Shown piece after piece: positions 34,757-42,210 of a stretch of 64,000 bases of DNA; position 1 is the first letter of the stretch, and every line of letters begins with the position of its first letter. Position numbers and translations under genes: made by a program. The notes under the pieces were generated by a model that ran no database searches, was not told the origin of the DNA, and saw only the letters and a program-made list of their open reading frames with translations. Origin of the DNA: Amycolatopsis tolypomycina. GTDB lineage: Bacteria > Actinomycetota > Actinomycetes > Mycobacteriales > Pseudonocardiaceae. The stretch covers positions 62,001 through 126,000 of the forward strand of contig NZ_FNSO01000003.1 of the NCBI RefSeq assembly GCF_900105945.1. Reading direction: 5' to 3'.

Positions 34757-35574
34757 CCGGCCTGCGCGCGACCTTCCGCACGGCCGAGGGCTGGGCGGTG
34801 GAGCACGCGGTGCTCACCGTCACCGACCCGGCCGGGCGGCAGGTCGCCCGCCAGGCGGCGGACGTCCGCGGCGAGGTCGTCACCGACGCGCTCGCGCCGG
34901 GTGTGTACACGGCCGTCGTCACGGCGGCCGGGTACACCCCGCTCGCGCGGACCGCGCAGATCGCCTCGGACGGCAGCGGCTCGCTCGGCGACGTCGTGCT
35001 GGCCCCGGTCGCCGAGGCGATCGAGCTGCCGCCCGCCGGGCCGTGGGTGATCGACCCGATGCACACGTCGGTGGTCGCGACCGCGCGGCACCTGGGCATC
35101 GCGAGCATCAAGGCGCGGTTCCCGGACGTCTCGGGCCGGATCGAGATCGGCCGCCCGGCCGAGCGGTCGTCGGTGCACGCCGAGATCAAGGCGGCGAGCA
35201 TCGACACCGGCATCCGGATGCGCGACGACCACCTGCGCTCGCCGGACTTCCTCGACGTCGACGTGCACCCGGTGATCACGTTCAGCAGCACCGGGCTGCG
35301 GCAGCGCGGCGCGGACTCGTGGACGCTGCTGGGCGAGCTGACGCTGCACGGCGAGCGCCGCGAGGTCGAGCTCGAGCTGACCTACGGCGGCTGGGGCCCG
35401 GACCCGTGGGGCGGCGTGCGCGTCGCGTTCCACGCGGAGACGACGCTGCACCGGAACGACTTCGCGATCAACTACAGCGCGATGGTCCGCGCCGGCGTCG
35501 CGGCGGTCGGCACGACGGTGAAGATCGAGCTGGACGTCGAAGCGGTGCAGGGCGAGACGCTGCCGCAATTCTGA
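34753..35574 (+). CDS. YceI family protein with N-terminal CnaB-like domain
   Basis: A 273-aa protein. Residues about 4-75 form one more carboxypeptidase-regulatory/CnaB-like repeat (AVLTVTDPAGRQVAR, LAPGVYTAVVTAAGYTPL), matching the repeats on the adjacent transporter. Residues about 97-273 are a YceI lipocalin-like barrel (WVIDPMHTSVVATARHLGIASIKARF, HLRSPDFLDVDVHPVITFSS, LTLHGERREVELELTY), a family that binds isoprenoid or other long lipids. No signal peptide is visible. Start ATG 34753 overlaps the transporter stop (ATGA). It may hand a lipophilic cargo to the exporter; that is an inference. Confidence 0.9.
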   Translation: MTGLRATFRTAEGWAVEHAVLTVTDPAGRQVARQAADVRGEVVTDALAPGVYTAVVTAAGYTPLARTAQIASDGSGSLGDVVLAPVAEAIELPPAGPWVIDPMHTSVVATARHLGIASIKARFPDVSGRIEIGRPAERSSVHAEIKAASIDTGIRMRDDHLRSPDFLDVDVHPVITFSSTGLRQRGADSWTLLGELTLHGERREVELELTYGGWGPDPWGGVRVAFHAETTLHRNDFAINYSAMVRAGVAAVGTTVKIELDVEAVQGETLPQF

Positions 35575-35590
35575 CGTCCCGTCCGTTCGG

Positions 35591-35634
35591 GAAGGCCCTC
35601 TCACCGCTGGTGAGGGGGCCTTCACCGTTGGTGA
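35591..35634 (+). terminator. Terminator of marR-MFS-yceI operon
   Basis: Fifteen-base arms starting GAAGGCCCTCTCACC with a GCT loop (35591-35623), one G:U wobble, directly followed by an overlapping small hairpin TCACC-GTT-GGTGA. Confidence 0.8.
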
Positions 35635-35696
35635 GACGGGTGCTCGATTTGACCGTTAGCCGCGGCGAGTTCACCCGGGCCACGTAGGCTCGCGGT

Positions 35697-36365
35697 GTGA
35701 ACGTCGTGAGCATCGAGGCCGCGGGCGTCGGCGTGAGCTGGCTGGACACGGCCGGACCGCTGCTCGTCTGGGTGATCGTGCTGAGCTTCGTGCTGGTCGA
35801 GTGCGCGCTCATCGTCGGGCTGTTCCTGCCCGGCGATTCGCTCCTGTTCGGGGCGGGCGTGGTGCTGGCGCAGCACGGTTCGGACGCCAACGCGTGGTTC
35901 CTTTCGGGGGCCGCGCTGATCGTCGCGATCCTCGGCAACCAGATCGGCTACTACATCGGCCGCACGAGCGGCACGAAGCTGATCGCCCGCCGCGACGGCA
36001 AGGTGCTGAACCGCCACAACCTCGAGCGCGCGCAGCGGTTCCTGGACCGCAAGGGTTTCTTCGCGATCGTGGCGGCCCGCTGGATCCCGTGGATCAGGAC
36101 GCTGGCCCCGCTGATCGCGGGCGCGGCCCGGATGGACCGCCGCCGGTTCCTGGTGGCGACGGCGTTCGGCGGGCTGCTGTGGGTCCCGACGCTGGTGCTG
36201 CTGGGGTACTACGGTGCCGGTCTGCTGGACTCCCTGCCGTGGCTGAAGACGGCGGCACTGTGGATCAGCATCGCGTTCTTCGTGTTCGGCACCGGCTACG
36301 GGGTGCTGCGGTACCGGCAGGAGATGCGCCGCCCGGTCGACGAGACGGACGACGCGCGCGCCTGA
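35697..36365 (+). CDS. DedA family membrane protein (second copy)
   Basis: A 222-aa plasma-membrane DedA protein. VECALIVGLFLPGDSLLFGAG, GNQIGYYIGRTSG and AARWIPWIRTLAPLIAGAARM carry the conserved Glu and Arg residues of this lipid-carrier-transporter family. It is clearly diverged from the DedA gene at 27878, so it is a paralogue rather than a recent copy. GTG 35697 is the start, 122 bp after the yceI stop and behind a terminator, so it has its own promoter. The stop codon directly adjoins that of the VOC gene. Confidence 0.92.
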   Translation: MNVVSIEAAGVGVSWLDTAGPLLVWVIVLSFVLVECALIVGLFLPGDSLLFGAGVVLAQHGSDANAWFLSGAALIVAILGNQIGYYIGRTSGTKLIARRDGKVLNRHNLERAQRFLDRKGFFAIVAARWIPWIRTLAPLIAGAARMDRRRFLVATAFGGLLWVPTLVLLGYYGAGLLDSLPWLKTAALWISIAFFVFGTGYGVLRYRQEMRRPVDETDDARA

Positions 36366-36779
36366 TCAAAGCTCTGGATCGGCCCAGATCTCCAGCTGGA
36401 TGCCGTCCGGATCGCGGAACACGACCACTCGCGAGCCTTCGAAGGTCCGCGACGGGGCCGCGTCCTGGTAGTGGACGCCGAACTCCTGCAGCCGGCTCTC
36501 CCACTCCGCCAGCTCGGCCGCCGAGTGCACCCGGAAGGCCACGTGGTCCAGGCCGGTCCGGCGTTCGTCGAAGCCGCGCCGCCCGGTGTCCGCGTGCTGC
36601 ACCAGCACCACCGAGAACTCGTCGCCGGCGGAGCGCAGCACGACCTTGCGCAGGCCCGTGTCCGGCTCTTCGCGCCGGGTGACCTCCTCGAGGTCGAGGA
36701 CACGCACGTACCACGGCACGCTGCGGTCCACGTCGGTCACGGTGAGCGCGAGGTGGTGCACGGACATGAGTTTGGCCAT
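36366..36779 (-). CDS. VOC family protein (glyoxalase/dioxygenase fold)
   Basis: A 137-aa metalloprotein of the vicinal-oxygen-chelate superfamily. SVHHLALTVTDVDRSVPWYVRVL and TGLDHVAFRVHSAAELAEWESRL give the first and second beta-alpha-beta modules with metal His residues, and IQLEIWADPE the metal Glu. It could be a glyoxalase, dioxygenase or resistance protein; sequence alone does not decide. ATG 36779 (MAKLMSVHHLALT) is chosen. Confidence 0.88.
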   Translation of the reverse strand: MAKLMSVHHLALTVTDVDRSVPWYVRVLDLEEVTRREEPDTGLRKVVLRSAGDEFSVVLVQHADTGRRGFDERRTGLDHVAFRVHSAAELAEWESRLQEFGVHYQDAAPSRTFEGSRVVVFRDPDGIQLEIWADPEL

Positions 36780-37095
36780 GGCTTCCGAAGCCGTCCTTTC
36801 TCGTGGCGGCTCCCCAGAGTTGCACAGCGTCCGACCGCCGAAACCGAGGTGACCAATTCCCCCGGCCAATCGTGATCTCGCCGTCTCCGGCCGTCCCAGC
36901 AGGCGGACGAAACCTACCGCTGGTCACCCCGGTCTTACGGATGGTGACCGGCGGTGAGGAACTGCTGCCATCGCCGTCCGGTAGCCGTCCGGCCACGGGA
37001 CCGGGCCGTGGCCGGGCAGGCCCTAGCGAAGTGCCCGGACATCCCGCTCACCGACACCTGCGTCTCCGACCAGGTGCCTGCCCAGTTCACAAGGA
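36780..37095. other. 316-bp gap without a recognisable gene
   Basis: Between the VOC start and the SDR end. It holds the promoter region of the VOC gene, an inverted repeat GGTCACC (36922-36928) / GGTGACC (36943-36949), and the hairpin at 36989-37015. Short open frames here have no coding character. Confidence 0.6.
36989..37015 (-). terminator. Probable terminator of the sugar operon
   Basis: Ten-base perfect arms CCGGCCACGG and CCGTGGCCGG with a seven-base loop, 81 bp beyond the stop of the last gene (SDR) on the minus strand. No T-tract is seen. Confidence 0.5.
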
Positions 37096-37836
37096 TCAGC
37101 GGCCGCCGCCGACGTCGAGGATCGCGCCCGTCGTGAACGACGATGCCGCCGACAGCAGGAACAACACCGCTTCCGCGATCTCCGCCGGCCGGCCCGCCCG
37201 GCCCAGCGGGATCTGCGGCGCGTACTTCGCCATCCGGTCCGGCAGGCCCGCGGCCGCGTGCAGCCCGGTGTGGATCATGCCCGGCCGGACCGCGTTGACC
37301 CGGATTCCGTCCGCCGCCACCTCCTGGGCCAGCCCGAAGGTCAGCGTGTCCACGGCCGCCTTCGAGGCCGCGTAGTGGACCCACTCCCCGGCCGAGCCCG
37401 TGCGGGCGGCCGTCGAGGAGATGTTGACGATCGCGCCGCCCTCGCCGCCGTGGCGGGTCGACATCCGGCGGACCGCCTCCCGGCAGCACAGGAACACCCC
37501 GGTGACGTTCACGTCGAGGGTGCGCCGGACGACGTCGACCTCGTAGTCCTCGAGCCGGCCCGGGGTGTTGCCGACGATCGCCGCGTTGTTGACCAGGCCG
37601 GTCACCGGGCCCAGCTCGGCCGCGGCGTCGAACAGCGCGCGGACGTCGTCCTCGCTGGAGACGTCCGCGCGGACGGCCAGCGCCTGCCGTCCCGAAGCCC
37701 GCACCTGCGAAGCGACAGCTTCGGCAGGTGAGGGATCGCCCGAGTAGTTCACGACGACGTCGTGGCCGCGCGCGGCGGCCAAGGTGCAGATCGCCGCGCC
37801 GATCCCCCGGCTGCCGCCGGTGACGATGAGCGTCAA
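37096..37836 (-). CDS. SDR family oxidoreductase, last gene of sugar operon
   Basis: A 246-aa classical short-chain dehydrogenase, FabG-like. LIVTGGSRGIGAAI at the N-terminus binds NAD(P), NNAAIVGN follows, and the Ser/Tyr/Lys triad lies in ISSTAARTGSAGEWVHYAASKAA. Start TTG 37836 overlaps the stop of the upstream kinase gene (TTGA), which explains the rare start codon; the frame upstream of it is not coding. As the last gene of a sugar-uptake operon it probably oxidises or reduces the imported sugar or a derivative. Confidence 0.88.
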   Translation of the reverse strand: MTLIVTGGSRGIGAAICTLAAARGHDVVVNYSGDPSPAEAVASQVRASGRQALAVRADVSSEDDVRALFDAAAELGPVTGLVNNAAIVGNTPGRLEDYEVDVVRRTLDVNVTGVFLCCREAVRRMSTRHGGEGGAIVNISSTAARTGSAGEWVHYAASKAAVDTLTFGLAQEVAADGIRVNAVRPGMIHTGLHAAAGLPDRMAKYAPQIPLGRAGRPAEIAEAVLFLLSAASSFTTGAILDVGGGR

Positions 37837-38468
37837 ATCGCGAAGTTCGCCAGCGGCAGGTTCTCCAGCACCAGGTCGGCGCGGTCGCGCGTCTGCGAGA
37901 TGAGGTCGGCGTTGCGCTGGTCCGAGCCGAGCGCGCGCTGCTTCGCCTCGACCAGCGACCGGCCGTAGCGGCGGTGGCGCGACACGAGCCGCTCGATGCG
38001 CTCGGGCTCGTCCGGGGCGAGGAACCAGGCTTCGGTGAGCAGCGGCCGGATCGCGCTCCACGGGTCGTCCGGGAGCAGCAGGTAGTTGCCCTCGGTGATC
38101 ACGAGCTGGACCTCCGGCGGCACCGCGACGGCGCTCGCGATGGGCTCCTCGATCTCGCGGCGGAACTCCGGCGCGTACACCGTCTCGCGGCCTTCGGCCA
38201 GGCGGCGGATCAGGTGGTAGTAGCCCGCGGCGTCGAACGTGTCCGGGGCGCCCTTGCGCTCGGTGCGGCCCAGCCGGCGCAGCTCGACCTGCGCGAGGTG
38301 GAAGCCGTCCATGCCGACCACGGCCGCGCGCGAGCCGAGCGCGTTGGCCAGCGCCCAGGCGAGCGTGGTCTTGCCGGACGCGGGCGCGCCCACGATCCCG
38401 AGCACGTTGCGCTGCCCGCGCACGGTCAGCCCCTCGGCCCTGGCCAGCAGGTCGTCGAACGCCGTCAT
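37833..38468 (-). CDS. Nucleoside/nucleotide (uridine-kinase-like) kinase, FrcK-like
   Basis: A 211-aa P-loop kinase with Walker A GAPASGKTTLAWAL near residue 26, the MDGFHLAQVEL block and LVITEGNYLLLPDDPW, characteristic of the uridine kinase/pantothenate kinase-like group found in sugar operons (FrcK of Sinorhizobium). It probably phosphorylates the imported sugar or a nucleoside. ATG 38468 overlaps the stop of the pfkB gene (ATGA). Confidence 0.88.
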   Translation of the reverse strand: MTAFDDLLARAEGLTVRGQRNVLGIVGAPASGKTTLAWALANALGSRAAVVGMDGFHLAQVELRRLGRTERKGAPDTFDAAGYYHLIRRLAEGRETVYAPEFRREIEEPIASAVAVPPEVQLVITEGNYLLLPDDPWSAIRPLLTEAWFLAPDEPERIERLVSRHRRYGRSLVEAKQRALGSDQRNADLISQTRDRADLVLENLPLANFAI

Positions 38469-39298
38469 GTCCTGTTCCTTCCTGCGATCGCGGTCGTCCA
38501 CGACCGCGGTCCCACATGCCGCACCCGTTCGGCGGCCACCTCGTTGGCGAAGCGGATCCACTCCGTCACCGTCGGTTCGCACGTCACGGCCACGGCGAGC
38601 GCGCCGTGCCAGACGTCGCCCGCCCCTAGTGTGTCCCGAGCTTCCACGGCGGCAACAGGCACCTCACCCGAGCCGCCGTCCGCAGTGGACCAGCGCACCG
38701 GGTGCGGCCCCGCGGTGGTGATGACGGTGGGGACGCCGCGCTCGTGGAGACCGGGTCCCGGCGCGGTGAAGTGCGCGGAACACGCGGCCACGTCGACCAG
38801 TGGCAACAGGTCCTCGAGCACGGGTTTCCAGCTGCCGGCGTCGAGCACGACCGGCGCCTTCTTCTCTCGCGCCACCGCCAGGGCCAGCTCCGGATAGTGT
38901 CCGTCCAGCAAAATGACATCCGCTGCCAAAAGGGGCACTTTCACGTGAAAGTGCCGCCCTCCGGCGTTGCGGGAGACGACCGTGCGTTCGCCGTCGCGGG
39001 CGCGGACGGCCGCCGCGCTCACCGGCGGCGGTTCGAGCAGGTCGGGAGCCAGGTCGATCAGCCGGACGCCGTGGGTTTCGAGGTCGGTGCGGGCGAGCGC
39101 GGCCAGCGGGTGTGCGCCGAGGACGGTCAGCAGGGTCGCTTCGGCGCCGAGCGCGGCCGCCGTCACCGCGGCGTTCGTCGCGGGCCCACCCGCGGCGACG
39201 TCCACCTGCAGCGACTGCACCTTCTCGCCCGGCGCCGGCAGTTCCTCGACCCGCTGGACGACGTCCACCGTGCACAGACCCGCCAGCAGCACCTTCAC
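38465..39298 (-). CDS. PfkB family carbohydrate kinase with in-frame palindrome insert
   Basis: A 277-aa ribokinase-type sugar kinase. The N-terminal KVLLAGLCTVDVVQRVEELP and GGPATNAAVTAAALG bind sugar; DTLGAGDVWHGALA near residue 230 holds the catalytic Asp and anion hole. Residues about 115-122 (RHFHVKVP) are encoded by the 22-bp palindrome at 38934-38955, which elsewhere in this window is an intergenic element, so the gene seems to have absorbed a repeat without losing frame. ATG 39298 overlaps the stop of the ATPase gene. Its substrate is probably the transported sugar. Confidence 0.9.
   Translation of the reverse strand: MKVLLAGLCTVDVVQRVEELPAPGEKVQSLQVDVAAGGPATNAAVTAAALGAEATLLTVLGAHPLAALARTDLETHGVRLIDLAPDLLEPPPVSAAAVRARDGERTVVSRNAGGRHFHVKVPLLAADVILLDGHYPELALAVAREKKAPVVLDAGSWKPVLEDLLPLVDVAACSAHFTAPGPGLHERGVPTVITTAGPHPVRWSTADGGSGEVPVAAVEARDTLGAGDVWHGALAVAVTCEPTVTEWIRFANEVAAERVRHVGPRSWTTAIAGRNRT
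38934..38955. repeat. 22-bp perfect palindrome inside pfkB, GGCACTTTCAC family copy 3
   Basis: GGCACTTTCAC followed directly by GTGAAAGTGCC, within the coding sequence of the PfkB kinase. The same core is intergenic at 17275, 24156 and 56075. Confidence 0.85.
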
Positions 39299-40104
39299 TT
39301 CAAGCCGGCCACATGCGTTGCCGCGGCGGCCTCTTCGACTTCGCCGTTCTCGTTGAGCCGCAACGCACCCGTGAGCAGGCCGACGACCTGGTTCATCGAG
39401 TGCGTCTTCGGCGAGACGACCGCGACGCGCTTGCCGAGGCGGTGCACGTGGATGCGGTCGGCGATGTCGAACACGTGCGGCATGTTGTGGCTGATCAGCA
39501 CCACCGGCAGGCCGCGGTCGCGGATCCGGCCGATCAGGTCGAGCACCTTGCCGGACTCGGCGACACCGAGGGCGGCGGTCGGCTCGTCCATGATCACGGC
39601 CTTGGTGCCGAACGCGGCCGCGCGGGCCACCGCGACACCCTGGCGCTGGCCGCCCGACAGCGTCTCGACCGGCTGGCTGATCGACTTGATGTTGATGCCC
39701 AGCTCGTCGAGGATCCGCTGCGCCTCCGACCGCATGGTCGCGGTGTCGAGCTTGCGGAACAGCCCGAGCGGCCCGCGCAGCCGTTTCTCCCGGCCCAGGA
39801 ACATGTTCGACGCGATGTCGAGCGCCGGCGCGACCGCGAGGTCCTGGTAGACCGTCTCGATGCCGTAGTGCCGAGCGTCCAAAGGGGATTTGAAGTGGAC
39901 AGTACGACCATCCACTTTGATCTCGCCCTCGTCCGGGATCACCGCGCCGGACAACGCTTTGATGAGCGACGACTTCCCGGCGCCGTTGTCGCCGACCACG
40001 GCGAGCACCTCGCCGGGCAGCAGGTCGAAGTCGGCGCCGTCGATGGCGGTGACGCGGCCGTAGCGCTTGACGAGTCCCCGCGCGGACAGGATGGGTTCGG
40101 TCAT
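39295..40104 (-). CDS. frcA: Sugar ABC transporter ATP-binding protein (FrcA-like)
   Basis: A 269-aa ATPase that powers sugar import. Walker A GDNGAGKSSLIKAL, signature LSGGQRQGVAVARA and Walker B AVIMDEPTAAL are present. It has one nucleotide-binding domain, as in FrcA, not two as in RbsA. ATG 40104 overlaps the permease stop, and its own stop overlaps pfkB, so the cassette is tightly coupled. Fructose is the likeliest substrate by analogy with frcBCAK, but ribose, inositol or another sugar is possible. Confidence 0.92.
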   Translation of the reverse strand: MTEPILSARGLVKRYGRVTAIDGADFDLLPGEVLAVVGDNGAGKSSLIKALSGAVIPDEGEIKVDGRTVHFKSPLDARHYGIETVYQDLAVAPALDIASNMFLGREKRLRGPLGLFRKLDTATMRSEAQRILDELGINIKSISQPVETLSGGQRQGVAVARAAAFGTKAVIMDEPTAALGVAESGKVLDLIGRIRDRGLPVVLISHNMPHVFDIADRIHVHRLGKRVAVVSPKTHSMNQVVGLLTGALRLNENGEVEEAAAATHVAGLK

Positions 40105-41090
40105 GACTGCTGCTGCCTCCTCGCGATCCGGTCCACCACGACGGCGGCGATCAGCAGGGCGCCGGTGGCGAGGTCCTGGTAGTTGCCGTCGACGTTCATC
40201 TGCGTGAGGCCCGACCGCAGCACGGCCACGACCAGCGCGCCCATCAGCGTCCCGAGCACCGAACCGCGGCCACCGAAGAGGCTCGTGCCGCCGAGGACGA
40301 CCGCGGTGATCGAGTCGAGGTTGCCGAGCTGGAACTGGTTCGGGTCGGCGTTCGGCGTGCGGCCGAGCGCCTGCCAGGCGGCGATGCCGAAGGTCAGCCC
40401 GGCCACGATGTAGACCGACAGCACCGTGCGGTTGACCTTGATGCCGGACAGCCGCGCGGACTCCGGCGCGTTGCCCACCGCGTAGACGTGCTTGCCCCAC
40501 GCGGTTTTCGTCAGCGCGTACCAGACGCCGAGGTACATCAGCAGCGCCAGCGTCATGCCGTAGGTGATCGGGATGCCGCCGAAGAGGTAGCGCTTGGTGC
40601 CGAGCCACTGCAGCAGCCCGTCGGTCACCGGCACCGCCTGGCCGCCGGCGACCAGCTTCGACACCGCGGTCAGCATGGTGAACGTGCCGAGCGTGATGAT
40701 GAACGCGGGCAGCTTGACCCGGGTCGCGAGCCCGCCGATGAAGAGGCCGACGATGATCGTCAGCACGACGCCGGCGAGCAGCGCGACGAAGCCGTTCGTG
40801 CCCGCCGCGGCCAGCTTCGCCATGATCAGCGTCGCCACGACCATCGAGGCCGCGTTGGACAGGTCGATGCCCGCGATGAGGATGACGAGCGTCTGGCCCA
40901 GCGCGAGCGTCCCGACGACGAGGGACTGCTGGACCACGGTGGACAGGTTGTCGAGGTCGAAGAACGTGTCCGTGGCCAGCGAGAACACCACGATCGCGAC
41001 GACCAGCGCGAGCGCCGGGCCGACCGCGGGGGCGCGGAGCAGGAAGTCGCCGAGCGATTCACGGTCCTTCGTCGCCACTGCCGTGGTCAT
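40101..41090 (-). CDS. frcC: Sugar ABC transporter permease (FrcC/RbsC-like)
   Basis: A 329-aa inner-membrane permease with eight to ten hydrophobic segments. GQTLVILIAGIDLSNAASMV and TSLFGGRGSVLGTLMGALVVAVLRSGL are the hallmark loops of the RbsC/FrcC branched family. It would form a homodimer channel with the ATPase and receive sugar from the lipoprotein. ATG 41090 overlaps the stop of the binding-protein gene by 4 bp (ATGA). Confidence 0.93.
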   Translation of the reverse strand: MTTAVATKDRESLGDFLLRAPAVGPALALVVAIVVFSLATDTFFDLDNLSTVVQQSLVVGTLALGQTLVILIAGIDLSNAASMVVATLIMAKLAAAGTNGFVALLAGVVLTIIVGLFIGGLATRVKLPAFIITLGTFTMLTAVSKLVAGGQAVPVTDGLLQWLGTKRYLFGGIPITYGMTLALLMYLGVWYALTKTAWGKHVYAVGNAPESARLSGIKVNRTVLSVYIVAGLTFGIAAWQALGRTPNADPNQFQLGNLDSITAVVLGGTSLFGGRGSVLGTLMGALVVAVLRSGLTQMNVDGNYQDLATGALLIAAVVVDRIARRQQQS

Positions 41091-42103
41091 TTGTTGCCTC
41101 CCCAGCAGTTCTGCAGGCCCCAGGCCGAGTCGTGGCTCTCGATGCCGGGCAGGGGCTTGTCGGTGATCACGGCGGACCCGGTGTTGACGAAGCCCGACGG
41201 CTTCTTGCCGGTCTTGGCGTATTCGACGGCGGCGAGCACGCCCTGCTCGGCCATCTTCGCCGGGAACTGCATGACAGTGGCGGCGAACAGGCCGTCCTTG
41301 ACGTTCTGGACGCCTTCGCAGCCGCCGTCGATCGAGCCCATGACGATCTGCCCGGTGAGCCCGCGCGCCTTCAGGGCCGCGTACGCGCCGCGGCCCATCG
41401 GCTCGTTCATCGAGTAGACGGCGTTGATGTCGGTGCTGCGCTGGAGCAGGTTCTCCATGCCCTGCTGGGCGAGGCTCTGGTCGCCGTTGGCCGCGGTGTG
41501 GCCCTTGATCTCCGGCGAGCCGTCGGTCAGCCCGATGCCCTTGAGGAAGCCGCCGTGCCGCTGGGTGTCGACCGTGCTGCCCGCGGTGCCGTCGACCATG
41601 AGCAGCTTCGGCGTCGTGCCGTTGAGCGCGGCCTTGACGTAGGCGCCCTGCTGCTCGCCGGCCGCGAAGTTGTCGGTGGCGAAGGTGGCGTCGACGGCGT
41701 CGGCCGGTTCGGTGGCGGTGTCGAGGGCGATGACCAGGACGCCGGCGTCGCGGGCGTCCTTGATCGCCTTGAGCACGCCGGTGGACGAGCTGGGCGTGAT
41801 CAGGATGGTGTTCGCGCCCTGCTGGCGCAGGTTCTCGATGGCCCGGACCTGGCCGTCGTTGTCGCCGTCGAACTGGCCGGCGAGCGCGCTGAAGTCGGCG
41901 CCGTTGGCCTGCGCGGCCGCTCTCGCGGCGTTGCGGAGTTCCACGAAGTAGGGGTTGGTGTCGGTCTTGGTGACCAGGCCGACCTTGGCCTTGCCGCTCC
42001 CGCCGGTGTTGGTGTTGCCGCCCCAGTGGCGTTCGACCGTGCACCCGGTCGTCGCGGCGAGGACGGCGGCCAGCACGACTGCGGTGAGACTTCGGTGTCT
42101 CAT
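41087..42103 (-). CDS. frcB: Sugar ABC transporter substrate-binding lipoprotein (FrcB-like)
   Basis: A 338-aa periplasmic-binding-type protein (Peripla_BP_4) anchored as a lipoprotein: the signal peptide ends in AATTGC with Cys21 for lipidation. The mature domain begins KVGLVTKTDTNPYFVELRNAA, then ILITPSSSTG, ALDTATEPADAV and YSMNEPMGRGAYAALKARG, typical of ribose/fructose-binding proteins. First gene of the operon; the promoter lies in the gap with lacI, which contains a perfect LacI palindrome. Confidence 0.92.
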   Translation of the reverse strand: MRHRSLTAVVLAAVLAATTGCTVERHWGGNTNTGGSGKAKVGLVTKTDTNPYFVELRNAARAAAQANGADFSALAGQFDGDNDGQVRAIENLRQQGANTILITPSSSTGVLKAIKDARDAGVLVIALDTATEPADAVDATFATDNFAAGEQQGAYVKAALNGTTPKLLMVDGTAGSTVDTQRHGGFLKGIGLTDGSPEIKGHTAANGDQSLAQQGMENLLQRSTDINAVYSMNEPMGRGAYAALKARGLTGQIVMGSIDGGCEGVQNVKDGLFAATVMQFPAKMAEQGVLAAVEYAKTGKKPSGFVNTGSAVITDKPLPGIESHDSAWGLQNCWGGNK

Positions 42104-42172
42104 GGATTCCCAGCCTTTGTTCGTGTCGAGGCTTGCCGATGGTCGGGAAGGTAGACAGACTGCTCCTTGCGC

Positions 42173-42196
42173 GCAAGCGTTTGCGCAAACGCTTGC
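42173..42196. promoter_or_regulatory. LacI-family operator, 24-bp perfect palindrome
   Basis: GCAAGCGTTTGC followed by its exact complement GCAAACGCTTGC, in the 107-bp gap between frcB (42103) and lacI (42211). It ends 14 bp before the lacI ATG, contains the central CG usual for LacI sites, and could control both genes. Confidence 0.88.
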
Positions 42197-42210
42197 CGGA
42201 AAGGATGGGT

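Noticed and set aside
36954..37136. 60-residue plus-strand frame in the 316-bp gap
   Set aside because: Weak codon bias, no ribosome site, and it runs into the end of the SDR gene on the other strand.
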